Origin: Cyanobacteria bacterium M_surface_10_m2_119
GTDB taxonomy: Bacteria; Cyanobacteriota; Cyanobacteriia; PCC-6307; Cyanobiaceae
DNA length: 35,964 nucleotides
Assembly (NCBI GenBank): GCA_016882525.1
Contig: VGPU01000022.1
Location: 1-35,964 of the forward strand
Direction of reading: 5' to 3'
A program made the position numbers and the translations under genes. Under the pieces are notes generated by a model. It was not told the origin of the DNA. It worked only from the letters and a program-made list of their open reading frames with translations, and did no database searches. Shown in pieces: positions 10,806-20,026 of the stretch (the stretch's first letter is position 1; each line of letters begins with the position of its first letter).

Positions 10806-11112
10806 GCGATGGTGGCTGACACTGCATCACCACGCCCTTAGCGCGGCTCCAGCGGGCCCGATCACCCTTGATCCAAAACTCCTGATCAGCCGCGCCATAA
10901 CGACCTCCATCCCCGGAGGGCAGGCGAGGCAGGCGCGTCGCGCTCTGGCCCTCCAGCAGCACCACCTCGGAGGGGTCCTGGTTGAAGAAGAAGGCGGTGA
11001 CATCCACCGCGTCAAAGCGACCAAGACAGTGATACTCCGCCCGGATGCCAGGTTCAGCTTGAACGGCGACAGGCCAGACAGCCAGCAGAGAGAAACAGCT
11101 CAACCAGCGCAT
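10798..11112 (-). CDS. Secreted MliC-like protein (C-type lysozyme inhibitor family)
   Basis: Starting at ATG 11112 the product is 104 residues, beginning MRWLSCFSLLAVWPVAVQAE, a Sec signal peptide ending near AQA/E. The mature part follows the MliC/PliC pattern: a first cysteine in AEYHCLGRF, a VVLLEGQSATRLPRL strand pair, an SGDGGRYGAADQEFWIKG segment (family form S-G-x-x-Y...F-W-x-K-G), and a last cysteine in VVMQC. Family members bind lysozyme in the periplasm. Lipoprotein forms have a lipobox; this one has none, so it would be the periplasmic type. It begins 29 bases after valS and overlaps the SDR gene by eight. Confidence 0.75.
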   Translation of the reverse strand: MRWLSCFSLLAVWPVAVQAEPGIRAEYHCLGRFDAVDVTAFFFNQDPSEVVLLEGQSATRLPRLPSGDGGRYGAADQEFWIKGDRARWSRAKGVVMQCQPPSRV

Positions 11113-11141
11113 CGGAATCAACCCAAGGCCTCACCCCATCA

Positions 11142-14006
11142 TCAGCCCAGATCCGCCAAACGCTTGCGCGCCAATGCGGCCTGCGCCTCGGCTTCGGCCA
11201 GGTTGGCCTTACATTCGACCACCACCTCCGGCGGCGCTTTATCCGCGAAGTTGGGATTGGCGAGGCGGCCAGCGAGGCCCTTGATCTCCTTGTCGGCCTT
11301 GGCGATGTCTTTCTCGAGGCGACCGCGCAGGGCCTCGAGATCCACCAGCCCTTCGATCGGCAGCAACACCTGCAACTCACCGCTCACCCCAGCCAGGGCC
11401 TTGGTGGCGGGCTGGGCTTCAGCAGCAGCGGGATCGAGCACCTCCACGGTTTCAGCGCGGGTGAGGGCGGTGATGTCGGCTGTGGCGGCGGAGAGCACCG
11501 CAGCCAGGGCGCCGCGGCCGGTGACGAAGCGCACCGGCACGCTCTGGCTCGGCTTGAGGCCAGCCACGGCGCGCAGGTTGCGCACCACCCGAATCGCCTC
11601 GATCAGATCGCTGAACGACGCCTCCAGGTCGTCATCGAGGGAGGCAACGTCAACCAGAGGCCAGGGCTGCAGCGCCAAAAACGTCTCTTCTGACGCGCCG
11701 GTGAGGCCATGCCAGAGCTCTTCGCTCAGGTGGGGCATCAGCGGATGGAGCATCACAAACAGCTCATTCAGCACCTTGGCCAGCACCTGCCGCGCGGTGC
11801 GCTGATCAGCGAGCGCCTCTGGGCTTGGGTTCTCGCCAGGATTGAGGCGCCGCTTGATCAGCTCCACATACCAATCGCATACCTCGTTCCAGGCGAACTC
11901 GTAGAGCCCCTTGGACGCTTCACCGAGGCCATAGCTGCCATAGCGCTCGGCGGTTTCACGGTTCACCCGCGCCAGGCGGGAGAGGATCCAGCGATCGGCC
12001 AGCTGCAGCGCGGTTGAATCCGGTTCCCCCAGTGAGGCGGGGGTTTCGCCACCCAGGTTCATCAACGCGAAACGGGTGACGTTCCAGAGCTTGTTGGCAA
12101 AGTTGCGCGAGGCCTCCACCGTGGCGGAGGTGTCGGATTTGCGGTCGTAGTCGAGGCGGATGTCCTGCCCCGCACCAGCCACCTCGCGCACCAGAGCAAA
12201 GCGCAGGGCATCGGCGCCGTAGCGATCGATCAGAAGCAGCGGGTCGATGCCGTTGCCCGCCGATTTGCTCATCTTGCGGTTGTTCTCATCCCGCACCAGG
12301 CCGTGGATATACACGTCTTGGAAGGGCATCCAGTTCGCTGAAGTCGCGCCAGGGCCATGCATCAGCGCGCCGGCCATCATCGTCATCCGGGCCACCCAGA
12401 AAAAGATGATGTCGAAGCCCGTCACCAGCACGCTGGTGGGATACCAACGGGCCAGATCGGCGGCATCCGCATCGGGCCAGCCGAGGGTGGAGAAGGGCCA
12501 GAGGCCGCTGGAGAACCAGGTGTCGAGGGCGTCGGGATCCTGCTCGAGCACCAGGGGCTGAGCGTGGGTGCCGCCGCTGAACTGGGCCTCGGCCTTGGCG
12601 CGGGCTTCCGCGGCATCGCGGGCCACCACATAAGGCGTGGTGTCGGTGATCACGCCGCCAGTTTCGCTCACCACAAACCAGGCGGGGATGCGATGGCCCC
12701 ACCACAGCTGGCGGGAAATGCACCAGTCGCGGATGTCGGTGAGCCAGTCGCGGTACACCTTGCTCCAGCGCTCCGGCACAAAGCGGGGATCGGCGTGCTC
12801 CAGGGCCTCGCGGCAGCGGGCCGCCAGGGGCTCGGTTTTCACGAACCACTGGGTGGAGAGCAGCGGCTCCACCGGCACCTTGCCGCGGTCGGAGAAGGGC
12901 ACGCTGTGGCGGTAGTCCTCCACCTTCACCAGGAAGCCTTCGGCCTCCATGGCCGCCACCACGGCCTGGCGCGCCTCGAAGCGATCCAGCCCCTGGAAGC
13001 GGCCGGCGGCCTCGTTCATCGAGCCGTCCTTGGCCATCACCGTGATCAGCGGCAGGTTGTGGCGCTGACCGATGGCGAAATCGTTGGGGTCGTGGGCGGG
13101 GGTCACCTTGACGCAGCCGGTGCCGAAGTCGGCATCCACGTGGTCGTCGGCGACGATCGGGATCGGGCGGCCCACCAGCGGCAGCGTGAGGGTCTGACCC
13201 ACCAGGGCGGCGTAACGGGGGTCCTTCGGGTTCACGGCCACGGCCGTGTCGCCCAGCAGGGTTTCCGGGCGGGTGGTGGCCACCTCCAGGTGGGTGCGGC
13301 CATCGGCGGCGGCGCCACCGCTGAGCGGGTAGCGGAAGTGCCAGAGGTGGCCGTCCACCTCCTTCATCTCCACCTCCAGATCGCTCACCGCCGAGCCCGA
13401 GGCGGGGCACCAGTTCACCAGGTATTCACCGCGGTAGATCAGCCCCTGCTCGTGCAGGCGGTTGAAGGCCTCCACCACGGCGGCGCTGCAGCCGGCATCG
13501 AGGGTGAAGCGCTCGCGCTGCCAGTCAACCGAGTAACCCAGCCGGCGCAGCTGGCCGACGATCGTGCCGCCGCTCTGGGCCTTCCAGGCCCAGGCCTTCT
13601 CCAGGAAGGCCGCGCGGCCCAGGTCTTCCTTGCGCTGGCCCTCGGCCTTGAGCTGCTTCTCGAGGATCGTCTGCACGGCGATCGAGGCGTGATCGGTGCC
13701 GGGCAGGCACAGCACGTTTTTGCCCCGCAGGCGCTGGAAGCGCACGATCGTGTCGATCAGGGCCGTGTTGAAGGCGTGGCCCATGTGCAGGCTGCCGGTC
13801 ACGTTCGGCGGCGGAATCACCACCGAGAACGGCTCGCCGGGGGCCGCCGGATCCGGATGGAAGGCGCCGCTCGATTCCCAGGCCTGCTGCCAGCGGCTCT
13901 CGGTGCCGGCGGGGTCGTAGGTCTTGGGCAGGGCGTCGGCCGCTTCGGCAGCTGCGGGGGCGGTGGCGGCCTCGGTCACGGGGGCAGGCGCAGGCAATCG
14001 GGCCAT
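11142..14006 (-). CDS. valS: Valine--tRNA ligase ValS
   Basis: Class I aminoacyl-tRNA synthetase charging tRNA-Val, with editing of threonine. From ATG 14006 the length is 954 residues. The HIGH-type motif is HMGH (residues 74-77) in [19 protein letters not shown], the KMSKS motif is near residue 577 in [14 protein letters not shown], and [21 protein letters not shown] and the CP1 editing region are present. The C-terminus has the valyl coiled-coil arm ([20 protein letters not shown]). The frame is open for 72 more codons upstream, but that sequence is Pro/Arg/Ser-rich and antisense to the DUF2157 gene, so ATG 14006 is preferred. An Ala/Pro-rich N-terminal tail of about 27 residues precedes the core. 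Confidence 0.97.
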   Translation of the reverse strand: MARLPAPAPVTEAATAPAAAEAADALPKTYDPAGTESRWQQAWESSGAFHPDPAAPGEPFSVVIPPPNVTGSLHMGHAFNTALIDTIVRFQRLRGKNVLCLPGTDHASIAVQTILEKQLKAEGQRKEDLGRAAFLEKAWAWKAQSGGTIVGQLRRLGYSVDWQRERFTLDAGCSAAVVEAFNRLHEQGLIYRGEYLVNWCPASGSAVSDLEVEMKEVDGHLWHFRYPLSGGAAADGRTHLEVATTRPETLLGDTAVAVNPKDPRYAALVGQTLTLPLVGRPIPIVADDHVDADFGTGCVKVTPAHDPNDFAIGQRHNLPLITVMAKDGSMNEAAGRFQGLDRFEARQAVVAAMEAEGFLVKVEDYRHSVPFSDRGKVPVEPLLSTQWFVKTEPLAARCREALEHADPRFVPERWSKVYRDWLTDIRDWCISRQLWWGHRIPAWFVVSETGGVITDTTPYVVARDAAEARAKAEAQFSGGTHAQPLVLEQDPDALDTWFSSGLWPFSTLGWPDADAADLARWYPTSVLVTGFDIIFFWVARMTMMAGALMHGPGATSANWMPFQDVYIHGLVRDENNRKMSKSAGNGIDPLLLIDRYGADALRFALVREVAGAGQDIRLDYDRKSDTSATVEASRNFANKLWNVTRFALMNLGGETPASLGEPDSTALQLADRWILSRLARVNRETAERYGSYGLGEASKGLYEFAWNEVCDWYVELIKRRLNPGENPSPEALADQRTARQVLAKVLNELFVMLHPLMPHLSEELWHGLTGASEETFLALQPWPLVDVASLDDDLEASFSDLIEAIRVVRNLRAVAGLKPSQSVPVRFVTGRGALAAVLSAATADITALTRAETVEVLDPAAAEAQPATKALAGVSGELQVLLPIEGLVDLEALRGRLEKDIAKADKEIKGLAGRLANPNFADKAPPEVVVECKANLAEAEAQAALARKRLADLG

Positions 14007-14047
14007 GCTCGCAAAGTGGGCGGGCCGGCAGCTGGACCGGGCCCACG

Positions 14048-14080
14048 GCAGCCAGCCGGGCGCACCGCAGCCAGCCGGGC
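14048..14080. repeat. Direct repeat of a 14-mer in the divergent valS/DUF2157 promoter region
   Basis: The sequence GCAGCCAGCCGGGC occurs at 14048-14061 and again at 14067-14080, a period of 19 bases. It sits in the 95-base gap between the divergent starts of valS (14006) and the DUF2157 operon (14102). Nearly two helical turns between copies would place both on the same DNA face, as for a tandem operator. It could also be chance in GC-rich DNA. Confidence 0.5.
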
Positions 14081-14101
14081 CCACCCGCCCTAGACAGGGC
14101 C

Positions 14102-15301
14102 ATGGCTGATGACTGGCAGAGGGCCCTGGCGCGCTGGGTGGCCGCGGAGCTGATCGATCCGGCCAGCGCCGCTGCGATCGAGCGCTGGGAGCAGGCGCGG
14201 GTGCGGCCGGGGCTGCGGGCACCGATCCTGGTGTGCCTGGGGCTGGGGGTCGTTCTGCTGGCCGCCGGCCTGCTGCTGCTGGTGGCGGCCCACTGGGATG
14301 AGATGGCGCCCGGGGGGCGCTTCGGCCTGGCGGTGGCCGTGCTGATTGCGCTGCATGGGGCGGCGGCCTGGAGCAGCCGGGGCTTTCCAGCGCTGGCGGT
14401 GGCCCTGCACGGCGCCGGCAGCGTCGCCCTGGGGGGCGGCATCTTTCTGGTGGGCCAGCTCTTCCACCTGCAGGCCCACTGGCCCGCCGGCCTGCTGCTC
14501 TGGGCCGCCGGCGCCGGCCTGGGCTGGGGACTGCTGCGCCAGTGGCCGCAGCTGGCGCTGGGGGCCCTGCTCATGCCCCTCTGGCTGGTGAGCGAGTGGC
14601 TGTGGCGCTGCCAGTCGCCACTGGGAGGCCCCCCGGGTGGCGGCTGGGTGGTGGGGGCCGTGCCGAGCGCGGCGATCCTGCTGCTGAGCCTCACCTACCT
14701 GGCGGCGCCGCGCGGCCGCGGCCCCGAACCCGGGCGCCGGGTGCTGCTCTGGCTGGGGGGGCTGGCGCTGCTGCCGGCCGACCTGATCTGGTTGCTGGCG
14801 GCGGCCAACCGGCCTGCCGATGGGCTCCATCAGCTCCTGCTGCTGCGCGGCACGTTGCCGATCGGCCTGGCCGCCCTGGGCTGGGCCATCGCCATCGGCG
14901 CACCGCTGCTGCTGGGCTGGCGGCTGCGGGGGCGGAGCTTCTGGCCCCTGGCGGTGGCGGCGGGCTGGATCCTGGCCGGGATGGCCATCCTCAGCCCGAT
15001 CACCCCCTGGAGCTACGCCTGGCATGGCCTGGGCGGCATCCTGCTGATCGCCTGGGGGGTGGGCGACAGCCGGGCCGAGCGGATCAACCTCGGCACCGCC
15101 CTGGTGGCCGGCACGGTGCTGAGCTTCTACCTGGCCGAAGTGGCGGGGCGGCTCGAGCGCTCCCTGGGCATGATCGGCCTGGGCCTGCTGTGCCTGCTGG
15201 GCGGCTGGGCCCTCGAGCAGCTGCGGCGGCGGATGCTCGCCCGCCTGACGGGCGGCGCCGGCCAGGGCCAGGCCACCCCCACGGCGGCAGAACCGGAATG
15301 A
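14102..15301 (+). CDS. DUF2157 multi-spanning membrane protein
   Basis: The 399-residue protein opens with the DUF2157 head ([20 protein letters not shown]), then has about ten hydrophobic segments, including [20 protein letters not shown] and [20 protein letters not shown], a signature stretch of the family. Its function is not known. DUF2157 genes are commonly followed by a GDYXXLXY-domain gene, and this is the case here with an ATGA overlap, so the two probably act together. It is the first gene of a four-gene overlapping set ending with an MscS channel. The start ATG 14102 follows a divergent gap that contains a 14-base direct repeat. Confidence 0.88.
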   Translation: MADDWQRALARWVAAELIDPASAAAIERWEQARVRPGLRAPILVCLGLGVVLLAAGLLLLVAAHWDEMAPGGRFGLAVAVLIALHGAAAWSSRGFPALAVALHGAGSVALGGGIFLVGQLFHLQAHWPAGLLLWAAGAGLGWGLLRQWPQLALGALLMPLWLVSEWLWRCQSPLGGPPGGGWVVGAVPSAAILLLSLTYLAAPRGRGPEPGRRVLLWLGGLALLPADLIWLLAAANRPADGLHQLLLLRGTLPIGLAALGWAIAIGAPLLLGWRLRGRSFWPLAVAAGWILAGMAILSPITPWSYAWHGLGGILLIAWGVGDSRAERINLGTALVAGTVLSFYLAEVAGRLERSLGMIGLGLLCLLGGWALEQLRRRMLARLTGGAGQGQATPTAAEPE

Positions 15302-15867
15302 AGCGCCCGCTGCCACCCCTCTCCCCGCGCAGGGCGGGGCTGCTGCTGGGCCTGCTCCAGGGCAGCCTGCTGCTCAGCCTCGGCGCCGTGATGCTGGCGG
15401 ATCGGGCGCGGCTGCCACGGGCCTGGGTCCGCAGCGCCCCCCACGACCCCGACCTGCCGATCCGCGGCCGCTACGTGAGCCTGCAGCTGGTGGTGCCGCT
15501 CAGACCGGTGGGGACCGCCGCCGCGCTGCCGGCCGCGGGAACCCTCACGCCTGTGGAGCTGGTGGTGCGCAAGAACCGGCTGGAAGCCCTGGCCGCCGCA
15601 GCCGTGCCGGCCGAAGGCGTTGGCCAGGGCCGGAGGCAGGCCTGGATCGAACCGGTCGACGGCACCCCGATGGCCCGCCTGGATGCACCCGTGGCGTTCT
15701 TCATTCCGCCGGATGTGGAGGATCCCTCCCGGCGCCCCGCGGGCGAGCAGCTCTGGGTGGAGGTGACGCTGCCGCCGGACGGACCGCCCCGGCCGATCCG
15801 CCTGGGCCTGCTGCGGCCGGGGCGGGCGGAGATCGTGCCGCTGCGCTGGCGGCGGCCCCATGGCTGA
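15298..15867 (+). CDS. GDYXXLXY-domain protein
   Basis: A 189-residue protein with a single N-terminal hydrophobic segment (GLLLGLLQGSLLLSLGAVML), followed by a domain in which the family motif appears as IRGRYVSLQ (family form GDYxxLxY). The later VELVVRKNRLEAL and FFIPPDVEDPSRRP stretches fit the family as well; that last segment ends a domain seen next to DUF2157 proteins. The first motif residues are changed from GD to RG. Its ATG (15298) overlaps the DUF2157 stop by four bases, giving translational coupling. Its own stop (15865-15867) is just upstream of the solute-binding gene. Function unknown. Confidence 0.82.
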   Translation: MKRPLPPLSPRRAGLLLGLLQGSLLLSLGAVMLADRARLPRAWVRSAPHDPDLPIRGRYVSLQLVVPLRPVGTAAALPAAGTLTPVELVVRKNRLEALAAAAVPAEGVGQGRRQAWIEPVDGTPMARLDAPVAFFIPPDVEDPSRRPAGEQLWVEVTLPPDGPPRPIRLGLLRPGRAEIVPLRWRRPHG

Positions 15868-15895
15868 ACCCTGGAAGCGAACGGAGAACGGAGGG

Positions 15896-17134
15896 ATGAT
15901 GCCGGCCATGCGCCGCCCGCTCCTGACGCTGCTGGCCACCGCCCTGCTGCTGGCGGGCTGCGGCGGACGCGTGCAGGTGCCCACCCCCCTGCACCTGGCG
16001 CTGGTCACGAACAGCGATCAGCGGCTCGACAACGATCTGCGCGAGGACTTTCAGAACCGCCTGAAGCTGGTGGAACGGGGCCTGCTCCGGATCCACCCGG
16101 AGGCCACCGTCCAGGTGGCGATCTATCCCGTCGATCAGCTCCTCGCCGCGATCCAACGCCGCAGCCGCGCCGGCCTGGAACCGGATCTGCTGTTCGTGAA
16201 TGGGGACACAGCCCTGACGCTGCTGCGCGATGGCCTGGTGGTTCCCTATCCCGCCAGCCCCGAGCTTCTGCAGAGTTTCGAGCCCTCGATGCTGGAGCGG
16301 GTGCGGGATCCGCAGGGCCGACTGGCGGGCCTCCCCCTGATGGTGCAGACCCAGGTGGGTTGCTTCAACCGCCGCCAGGTGCCCGAACCGCCACGCAACC
16401 TCGACGACCTGCTGCGCCTGAGCGCCAGCGGCAGGCCCGTTGGGCTCTCTGTGGAGGCGGTGGAACTGGTGTGGAGCGCCGGCAGCCTGGGGGCCGTTCC
16501 TGCCTTGATCCAGACGCTGAAAGGACAGCCGCTCAGCCAGGCCAATCAGCAGGCCCTGGTGGGCTGGCTGGCCTGGCTGCAACAGGCCGGCGGCCAGCAA
16601 CGGGTGATGTTCTTCGCCAACCAGCAGGAGGCCATCGCGGCCTTTCTGGCTGGGCAGGTGGCATGGATTCCCTGCAGCAGCGTCAACCTGGGGATGATCC
16701 GCCGCCATCTGGGGAGCAACCTCGGCGTGGCACCGTTGCCCGATGGGCCCGGCGAGCAACGCGCCGCTCCCTTCAATCGGCTGCGGGTGATCGCCCTTGG
16801 CCGCCACTCCAGCGGCAACGCGCGCCGGCTGGCTCTGGCATTCGCGCGCTTCAGCGCCAACCCGCTCAGCCAGCGAACGATGACCATGGGGTCCCTGACC
16901 GTGCTGCCGGCCAACCGGTTCGTGAACCTGCCGCTGCAGAGCTCCCAGCAACTGCAGGCGATGCACACCGCCCTTGACCAGGGGCGGCAGACCAATGCCC
17001 TCGCCGCCCTGATCCACGGCAACGACGGTCGTCTGCCACAGGTGCAGACCCTGTTCACCCGACTGGTGTTCGGGGAAGCCACCCCGCCGGCGACGGCTGA
17101 GGCGCTGGTGCAGCTGCTGCAACCCAAGCGATGA
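15896..17134 (+). CDS. Solute-binding lipoprotein, type 2 periplasmic-binding fold (copy 1)
   Basis: From ATG 15896 the product is 412 residues. It starts with a lipoprotein signal peptide ending LLLAGC (Cys22), so it would be anchored to the outer face of the membrane. The mature part follows the family 1 extracellular solute-binding pattern: PDLLFVNGDTALTLLRDGLV, a GLPLMVQTQVGCFNRR segment, LGVAPLPDGPGE, and a late LAFARFSANPLSQR helix followed by LPANRFVN. The frame opens at ATG 15860, overlapping the previous gene by eight bases, but ACGGAGGG just before 15896-15899 and the lipobox favour the inner start. The ligand is unknown. No ABC permease or ATPase is nearby; an MscS gene overlaps its stop by four bases instead. 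Confidence 0.85.
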   Translation: MMPAMRRPLLTLLATALLLAGCGGRVQVPTPLHLALVTNSDQRLDNDLREDFQNRLKLVERGLLRIHPEATVQVAIYPVDQLLAAIQRRSRAGLEPDLLFVNGDTALTLLRDGLVVPYPASPELLQSFEPSMLERVRDPQGRLAGLPLMVQTQVGCFNRRQVPEPPRNLDDLLRLSASGRPVGLSVEAVELVWSAGSLGAVPALIQTLKGQPLSQANQQALVGWLAWLQQAGGQQRVMFFANQQEAIAAFLAGQVAWIPCSSVNLGMIRRHLGSNLGVAPLPDGPGEQRAAPFNRLRVIALGRHSSGNARRLALAFARFSANPLSQRTMTMGSLTVLPANRFVNLPLQSSQQLQAMHTALDQGRQTNALAALIHGNDGRLPQVQTLFTRLVFGEATPPATAEALVQLLQPKR

Positions 17135-18399
17135 GCGACCTCCTCCTGCAGGTTCTCAGTTGGCTGAGCTACATCGAGCGGCCCACGGTGCTGCTGCAAC
17201 TGCTGATCGTGCTGGCGGTGGTGGCGGTGGTGGCGGTGTGCCGCCTGAGCCGACGACGGCGCTGGATCCAGGGGCCCCTGGCCCTGGCCATGCCCCACCT
17301 GGGGCAACTGCTGATCGGCCTGGCCTGCCTGGTGCTCGCCGTGGGCGGGCAACCCTTCGGCCTGGCCCTGCTGCTGGCCCTGCTCTGGCTGGGCTGGAGC
17401 GCCCTGGGTCTGTTGCAGCGGCTGATGCTGCGTTGGCTGCCAGAGCGCGAGGTGCATCGCCTGGACACGCGCCTGATCCGGCCGCTCTACCTCCTGGCGG
17501 CGGCGCTGCTGCTGATCAGCGAAGTCGACAGCCTGAGCAGCCTGGCCGTGATTCCGCTGGGCCAGCTGATGGGGGTCCGTCTGAGCACCGAAAAGGTCTT
17601 TCATGCCCTGCTGGTGATCTACCTCGTGCTGGTGGGCTGCGGACCGCCAGCCGCGGGAATCGCCTGGCTGCTGCAGCGGGCGCTGGGCATGAGCGACGGC
17701 AGCCGCAAGGCCACCGAGCTGATGCTGCGCTACACGGTGGTGGGGCTTGGACTGGTGGCCGTGGCCGTGAACCTCGGCCTGAACACGACCGCCCTGATCG
17801 CCGTGGCCGGCGGGCTGTCGGTGGGGCTGGGCTTCGGCATCAAGGAGGTGTTCTCCAACTTCGTGAGCGGCCTGTGGCTGCTGTTCGAGGGTTCGGTGCG
17901 GCCCGGCGAGGTGCTGATGATCGACGGCGACCCCTGCGAGGTGCGCCGCCTCGGCCTGCGGGCCACCCTGCTCTGGCGCGACCGCGACAACGCCGAGCTG
18001 CTGATCCCCAACCAGACCTTCTTCACCGAGGCCACCACCACCTACACCGCCTCCGACCGCATGCGGCGCAGCCAGGTGAGTGTGGGGGCCGCCTATCACC
18101 ACGACCCGGCCACGGTGATCGCCCTGCTGGAGGCCACGGCGCTGGCGGTGCCGCGCGTCCTGCCGATGCCGGCCCCCAAGGCGCTGCTGCAGAGCTACGG
18201 CGACTTCGCCATCAACTACACGCTGCGCTTCTGGATCACCAACCCGATGGACAACGGCGGCATCTGCAGCGAGGTGAACCAGGCGATCTGGGCGGCCTTC
18301 CAGGCGCACGGCATCGTGATCCCCTTCCCCCAGCAGGTGCAGTACGAACTGCCCTGGCCGCCGCAGGATCCGCACACGCCGCCCGGCAGCGGTGCCTGA
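17131..18399 (+). CDS. MscS-family mechanosensitive channel (copy 1)
   Basis: A 422-residue inner-membrane channel with several N-terminal helices before the MscS core, for example at residues 19-38, 52-71, 78-95, 113-130 and 157-176. The pore helix and following segment, VAGGLSVGLGFGIKEVFSNF (from about residue 225), has the small-residue Gly/Ala/Ser packing of MscS TM3. The beta domain follows (GSVRPGEVLMIDGDPCEV, NAELLIPNQTFF) and then the alpha/beta C-terminal domain. The extra N-terminal helices resemble MscK/YnaI-type paralogues more than small MscS. Its ATG overlaps the solute-binding gene stop by four bases. Its stop abuts, base to base, the stop of the convergent 2OG oxygenase gene. 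Confidence 0.93.
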   Translation: MSDLLLQVLSWLSYIERPTVLLQLLIVLAVVAVVAVCRLSRRRRWIQGPLALAMPHLGQLLIGLACLVLAVGGQPFGLALLLALLWLGWSALGLLQRLMLRWLPEREVHRLDTRLIRPLYLLAAALLLISEVDSLSSLAVIPLGQLMGVRLSTEKVFHALLVIYLVLVGCGPPAAGIAWLLQRALGMSDGSRKATELMLRYTVVGLGLVAVAVNLGLNTTALIAVAGGLSVGLGFGIKEVFSNFVSGLWLLFEGSVRPGEVLMIDGDPCEVRRLGLRATLLWRDRDNAELLIPNQTFFTEATTTYTASDRMRRSQVSVGAAYHHDPATVIALLEATALAVPRVLPMPAPKALLQSYGDFAINYTLRFWITNPMDNGGICSEVNQAIWAAFQAHGIVIPFPQQVQYELPWPPQDPHTPPGSGA

Positions 18400-19047
18400 C
18401 TACCCCCTGGCCAGCCGCTGCAGATAGCCCTCGCGGCTGCCGGCGTTGATCCAGCCGGTGGCGATCGTTTTGCTGTGGCTGTGGTTCACCCGGCCGCGGT
18501 GAATGTGGGAGGGGCCTGCTGGAAAGATCGCGAGCTTGCCGCGCTCGGCTGCTTCGTGGTGCTGCTGCCAGAGGAACTCGGTGCCGGCCTCCTCCACGGA
18601 GTTGCAATAAAGGATCCAGGCCAGCACGCGGTGCACCGGTTCGGTGGCTTCGTCGCTGATCGTCCAGTCGCAGTGCCAGCGCTTGAAGCCCTCCCCCGGG
18701 GCGTAGCGCTGCAGGTTGAAGATCGGGTTCACGAACAGCTCCTGTTCCGGGCAACAGTCACGGAACAGCGGCCGCTCCTGCAGGTAGCGGTCCAGAGCAG
18801 CACTCACGCCCCGCAGGATCACCTTCGCCAGGGCGAAGGCCTCGGGATCGGAGCGGTCGATCGCCACCAGGCTGATGTCGGTCGACACCTTGGCGGGCTC
18901 GGCGGCGCCGCCGGCACCGGCCGCAGCCTCCGGGCCGAAGGCCACACCGGGGCGCTGCAGGTCGGGACGGCGCTCGAAGAAGGCCATCACGCCATCGGCC
19001 AGGGCCTCGAAGCCGGCATTGCGATAGGCGGCGATCAGATCGGGCAT
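18400..19047 (-). CDS. 2-oxoglutarate/Fe(II)-dependent oxygenase family protein
   Basis: A 215-residue protein with the double-stranded beta-helix iron-binding triad: His125 and Asp127 in KRWHCDWTI, and His183 in SHIHRGRV, with a likely 2-oxoglutarate-binding Lys193 in HSHSKTIATGW. The order and spacing fit the prolyl-hydroxylase-like 2OG-Fe(II) oxygenases. The target could be a protein residue or a small molecule. It lies tail-to-tail with the MscS gene and is followed upstream (rightward) by another minus-strand gene at 19092. A connection to the solute-binding/MscS operons on either side is not evident. Confidence 0.85.
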   Translation of the reverse strand: MPDLIAAYRNAGFEALADGVMAFFERRPDLQRPGVAFGPEAAAGAGGAAEPAKVSTDISLVAIDRSDPEAFALAKVILRGVSAALDRYLQERPLFRDCCPEQELFVNPIFNLQRYAPGEGFKRWHCDWTISDEATEPVHRVLAWILYCNSVEEAGTEFLWQQHHEAAERGKLAIFPAGPSHIHRGRVNHSHSKTIATGWINAGSREGYLQRLARG

Positions 19048-19091
19048 GGCAGGGTGCGGGCAGGGGCAGAGGCCAGGGCGGACTGCGGCCG

Positions 19092-19601
19092 CTAGGCCGG
19101 CTGGGCTGCAGACGGGGCTGTCTGCGGCCCTCGCCAGGGAATGGCCACGGCCCGCTCCAGGCAGCGCCAGTGGTCCTGATCCTCCACCAGCTGGGTCCCC
19201 AGACCCAGCCGCTCCAGGGCCTCCGCCACCTGGGCCAGGGGCAGCTGGTCTTGCCCGGCACCCAGGGGCAGCACCAGCACCTGGGGCTCGGCCGGATCGG
19301 CCATCACCTGCAGGTCGAGGTCGGCCAGCTCCCGCTCGAAGAACAGCCGCCGCAGCCGCAGGGCCAGGGCAGGGCCGAGGGCCTCGGCAAAGCGGCGCAG
19401 GCCCGCCTCATCGCCACTGCAGCCGCAGTTGAGCGCCAGCCAGATCAGCAGTTTGGCCCAGCTGTCGGCCGACCACAGGGGCTGAAAGCTCTCCCGGTGC
19501 TGGCGCACCAGCTCCGCCAGGGCGAAGTCGACCAGGGTGGCCTGCAGGCGCGCGGCATCCGGTGCGGCATCCGGTGCGGCGTCTGGCAGAAAAGTGGCCA
19601 T
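19092..19601 (-). CDS. Conserved hypothetical protein
   Basis: From the inner ATG 19601 the product is 169 residues. Near the N-terminus is a short tandem repeat (PDAAPDAAPDAA), encoded by a 12-base DNA repeat around 19556-19585. The ordered part contains WSADSWAKLLIWLALNCGC and LALRLRRLFFERELADLDLQ, consistent with a helical bundle followed by a beta-alpha domain (VMADPAEPQVLVLPLGAG). I do not recognise a family. The start could instead be ATG 19607, two codons earlier. It sits upstream of the 2OG oxygenase gene on the same strand (44 bases between), so they may be co-transcribed. Confidence 0.65.
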   Translation of the reverse strand: MATFLPDAAPDAAPDAARLQATLVDFALAELVRQHRESFQPLWSADSWAKLLIWLALNCGCSGDEAGLRRFAEALGPALALRLRRLFFERELADLDLQVMADPAEPQVLVLPLGAGQDQLPLAQVAEALERLGLGTQLVEDQDHWRCLERAVAIPWRGPQTAPSAAQPA

Positions 19602-19771
19602 CGGCAACGGGCCGCGGGGCGGTGAACGTCAGCCCATCCTCACGAATCGCCCATCCCACCCCGCACGATTCAGCCCCGGCGGGGGAACCAGGTTCAGGGC
19701 CGGGCCCCAACCGGTGGGCAGGGCGCCGTTCGTGGGCAAACTGCAGAGGCAACGTCCCCGGAGACGCCTCC

Positions 19772-20026
19772 ATGGCCCTGGATCTGAACGACCCGGAGCT
19801 CGAATTTTCCGATCTGGTCACGGCTTACCAGAGCTGGGTGATGGCCGTGATCAACGACGAGAAGCTGGGGGGCGAACCATTGCTCAACGACGAGATCGTC
19901 GATGATGCGATCAACGCCATGCGCTTCCTGCCCGACGTGGTGACCAGCGCCGTCGAGACCACCCTGGCCCGGGTTTACGACGTGGACCCCGACGAGCTCG
20001 CCAGCCTGCTCTATCCCGAGGAGTGA
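19772..20026 (+). CDS. Small acidic conserved hypothetical protein
   Basis: An 84-residue acidic protein that looks fully helical. It starts MALDLNDPELEFSDLVTAYQ and contains LLNDEIVDDAINAMRFLPDV and ARVYDVDPDELASLLYPE. There is no signal peptide or membrane segment. I do not recognise a domain. ATG 19772 begins the conserved-looking part; the upstream frame is open but lies in promoter-like DNA. Its stop overlaps the GTG start of the second solute-binding gene (GTGA at 20023), so translation is coupled to that gene and to the second MscS gene behind it. Confidence 0.7.
   Translation: MALDLNDPELEFSDLVTAYQSWVMAVINDEKLGGEPLLNDEIVDDAINAMRFLPDVVTSAVETTLARVYDVDPDELASLLYPEE

Noticed and set aside
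12357-14093. 578-codon plus-strand open frame antisense to valS
   Set aside because: His/Gly/Ala-rich without domain; it is a shadow of the valS frame in GC-rich DNA, which rarely contains stop codons.
14007-14222. 72-codon N-terminal extension of valS
   Set aside because: Pro/Arg/Ser-rich and overlapping the divergent DUF2157 gene; ATG 14006 gives a normal ValS start.
16546-18375. 609-codon minus-strand frame across the solute-binding and MscS genes
   Set aside because: Antisense composition (Gln/His/Arg) and no motif; the sense frames have strong family signatures.
19553-19590. 12-base tandem repeat as a mobile or regulatory repeat
   Set aside because: It encodes PDAA repeats in frame in the N-terminus of a gene, so it is explained as low-complexity coding sequence.
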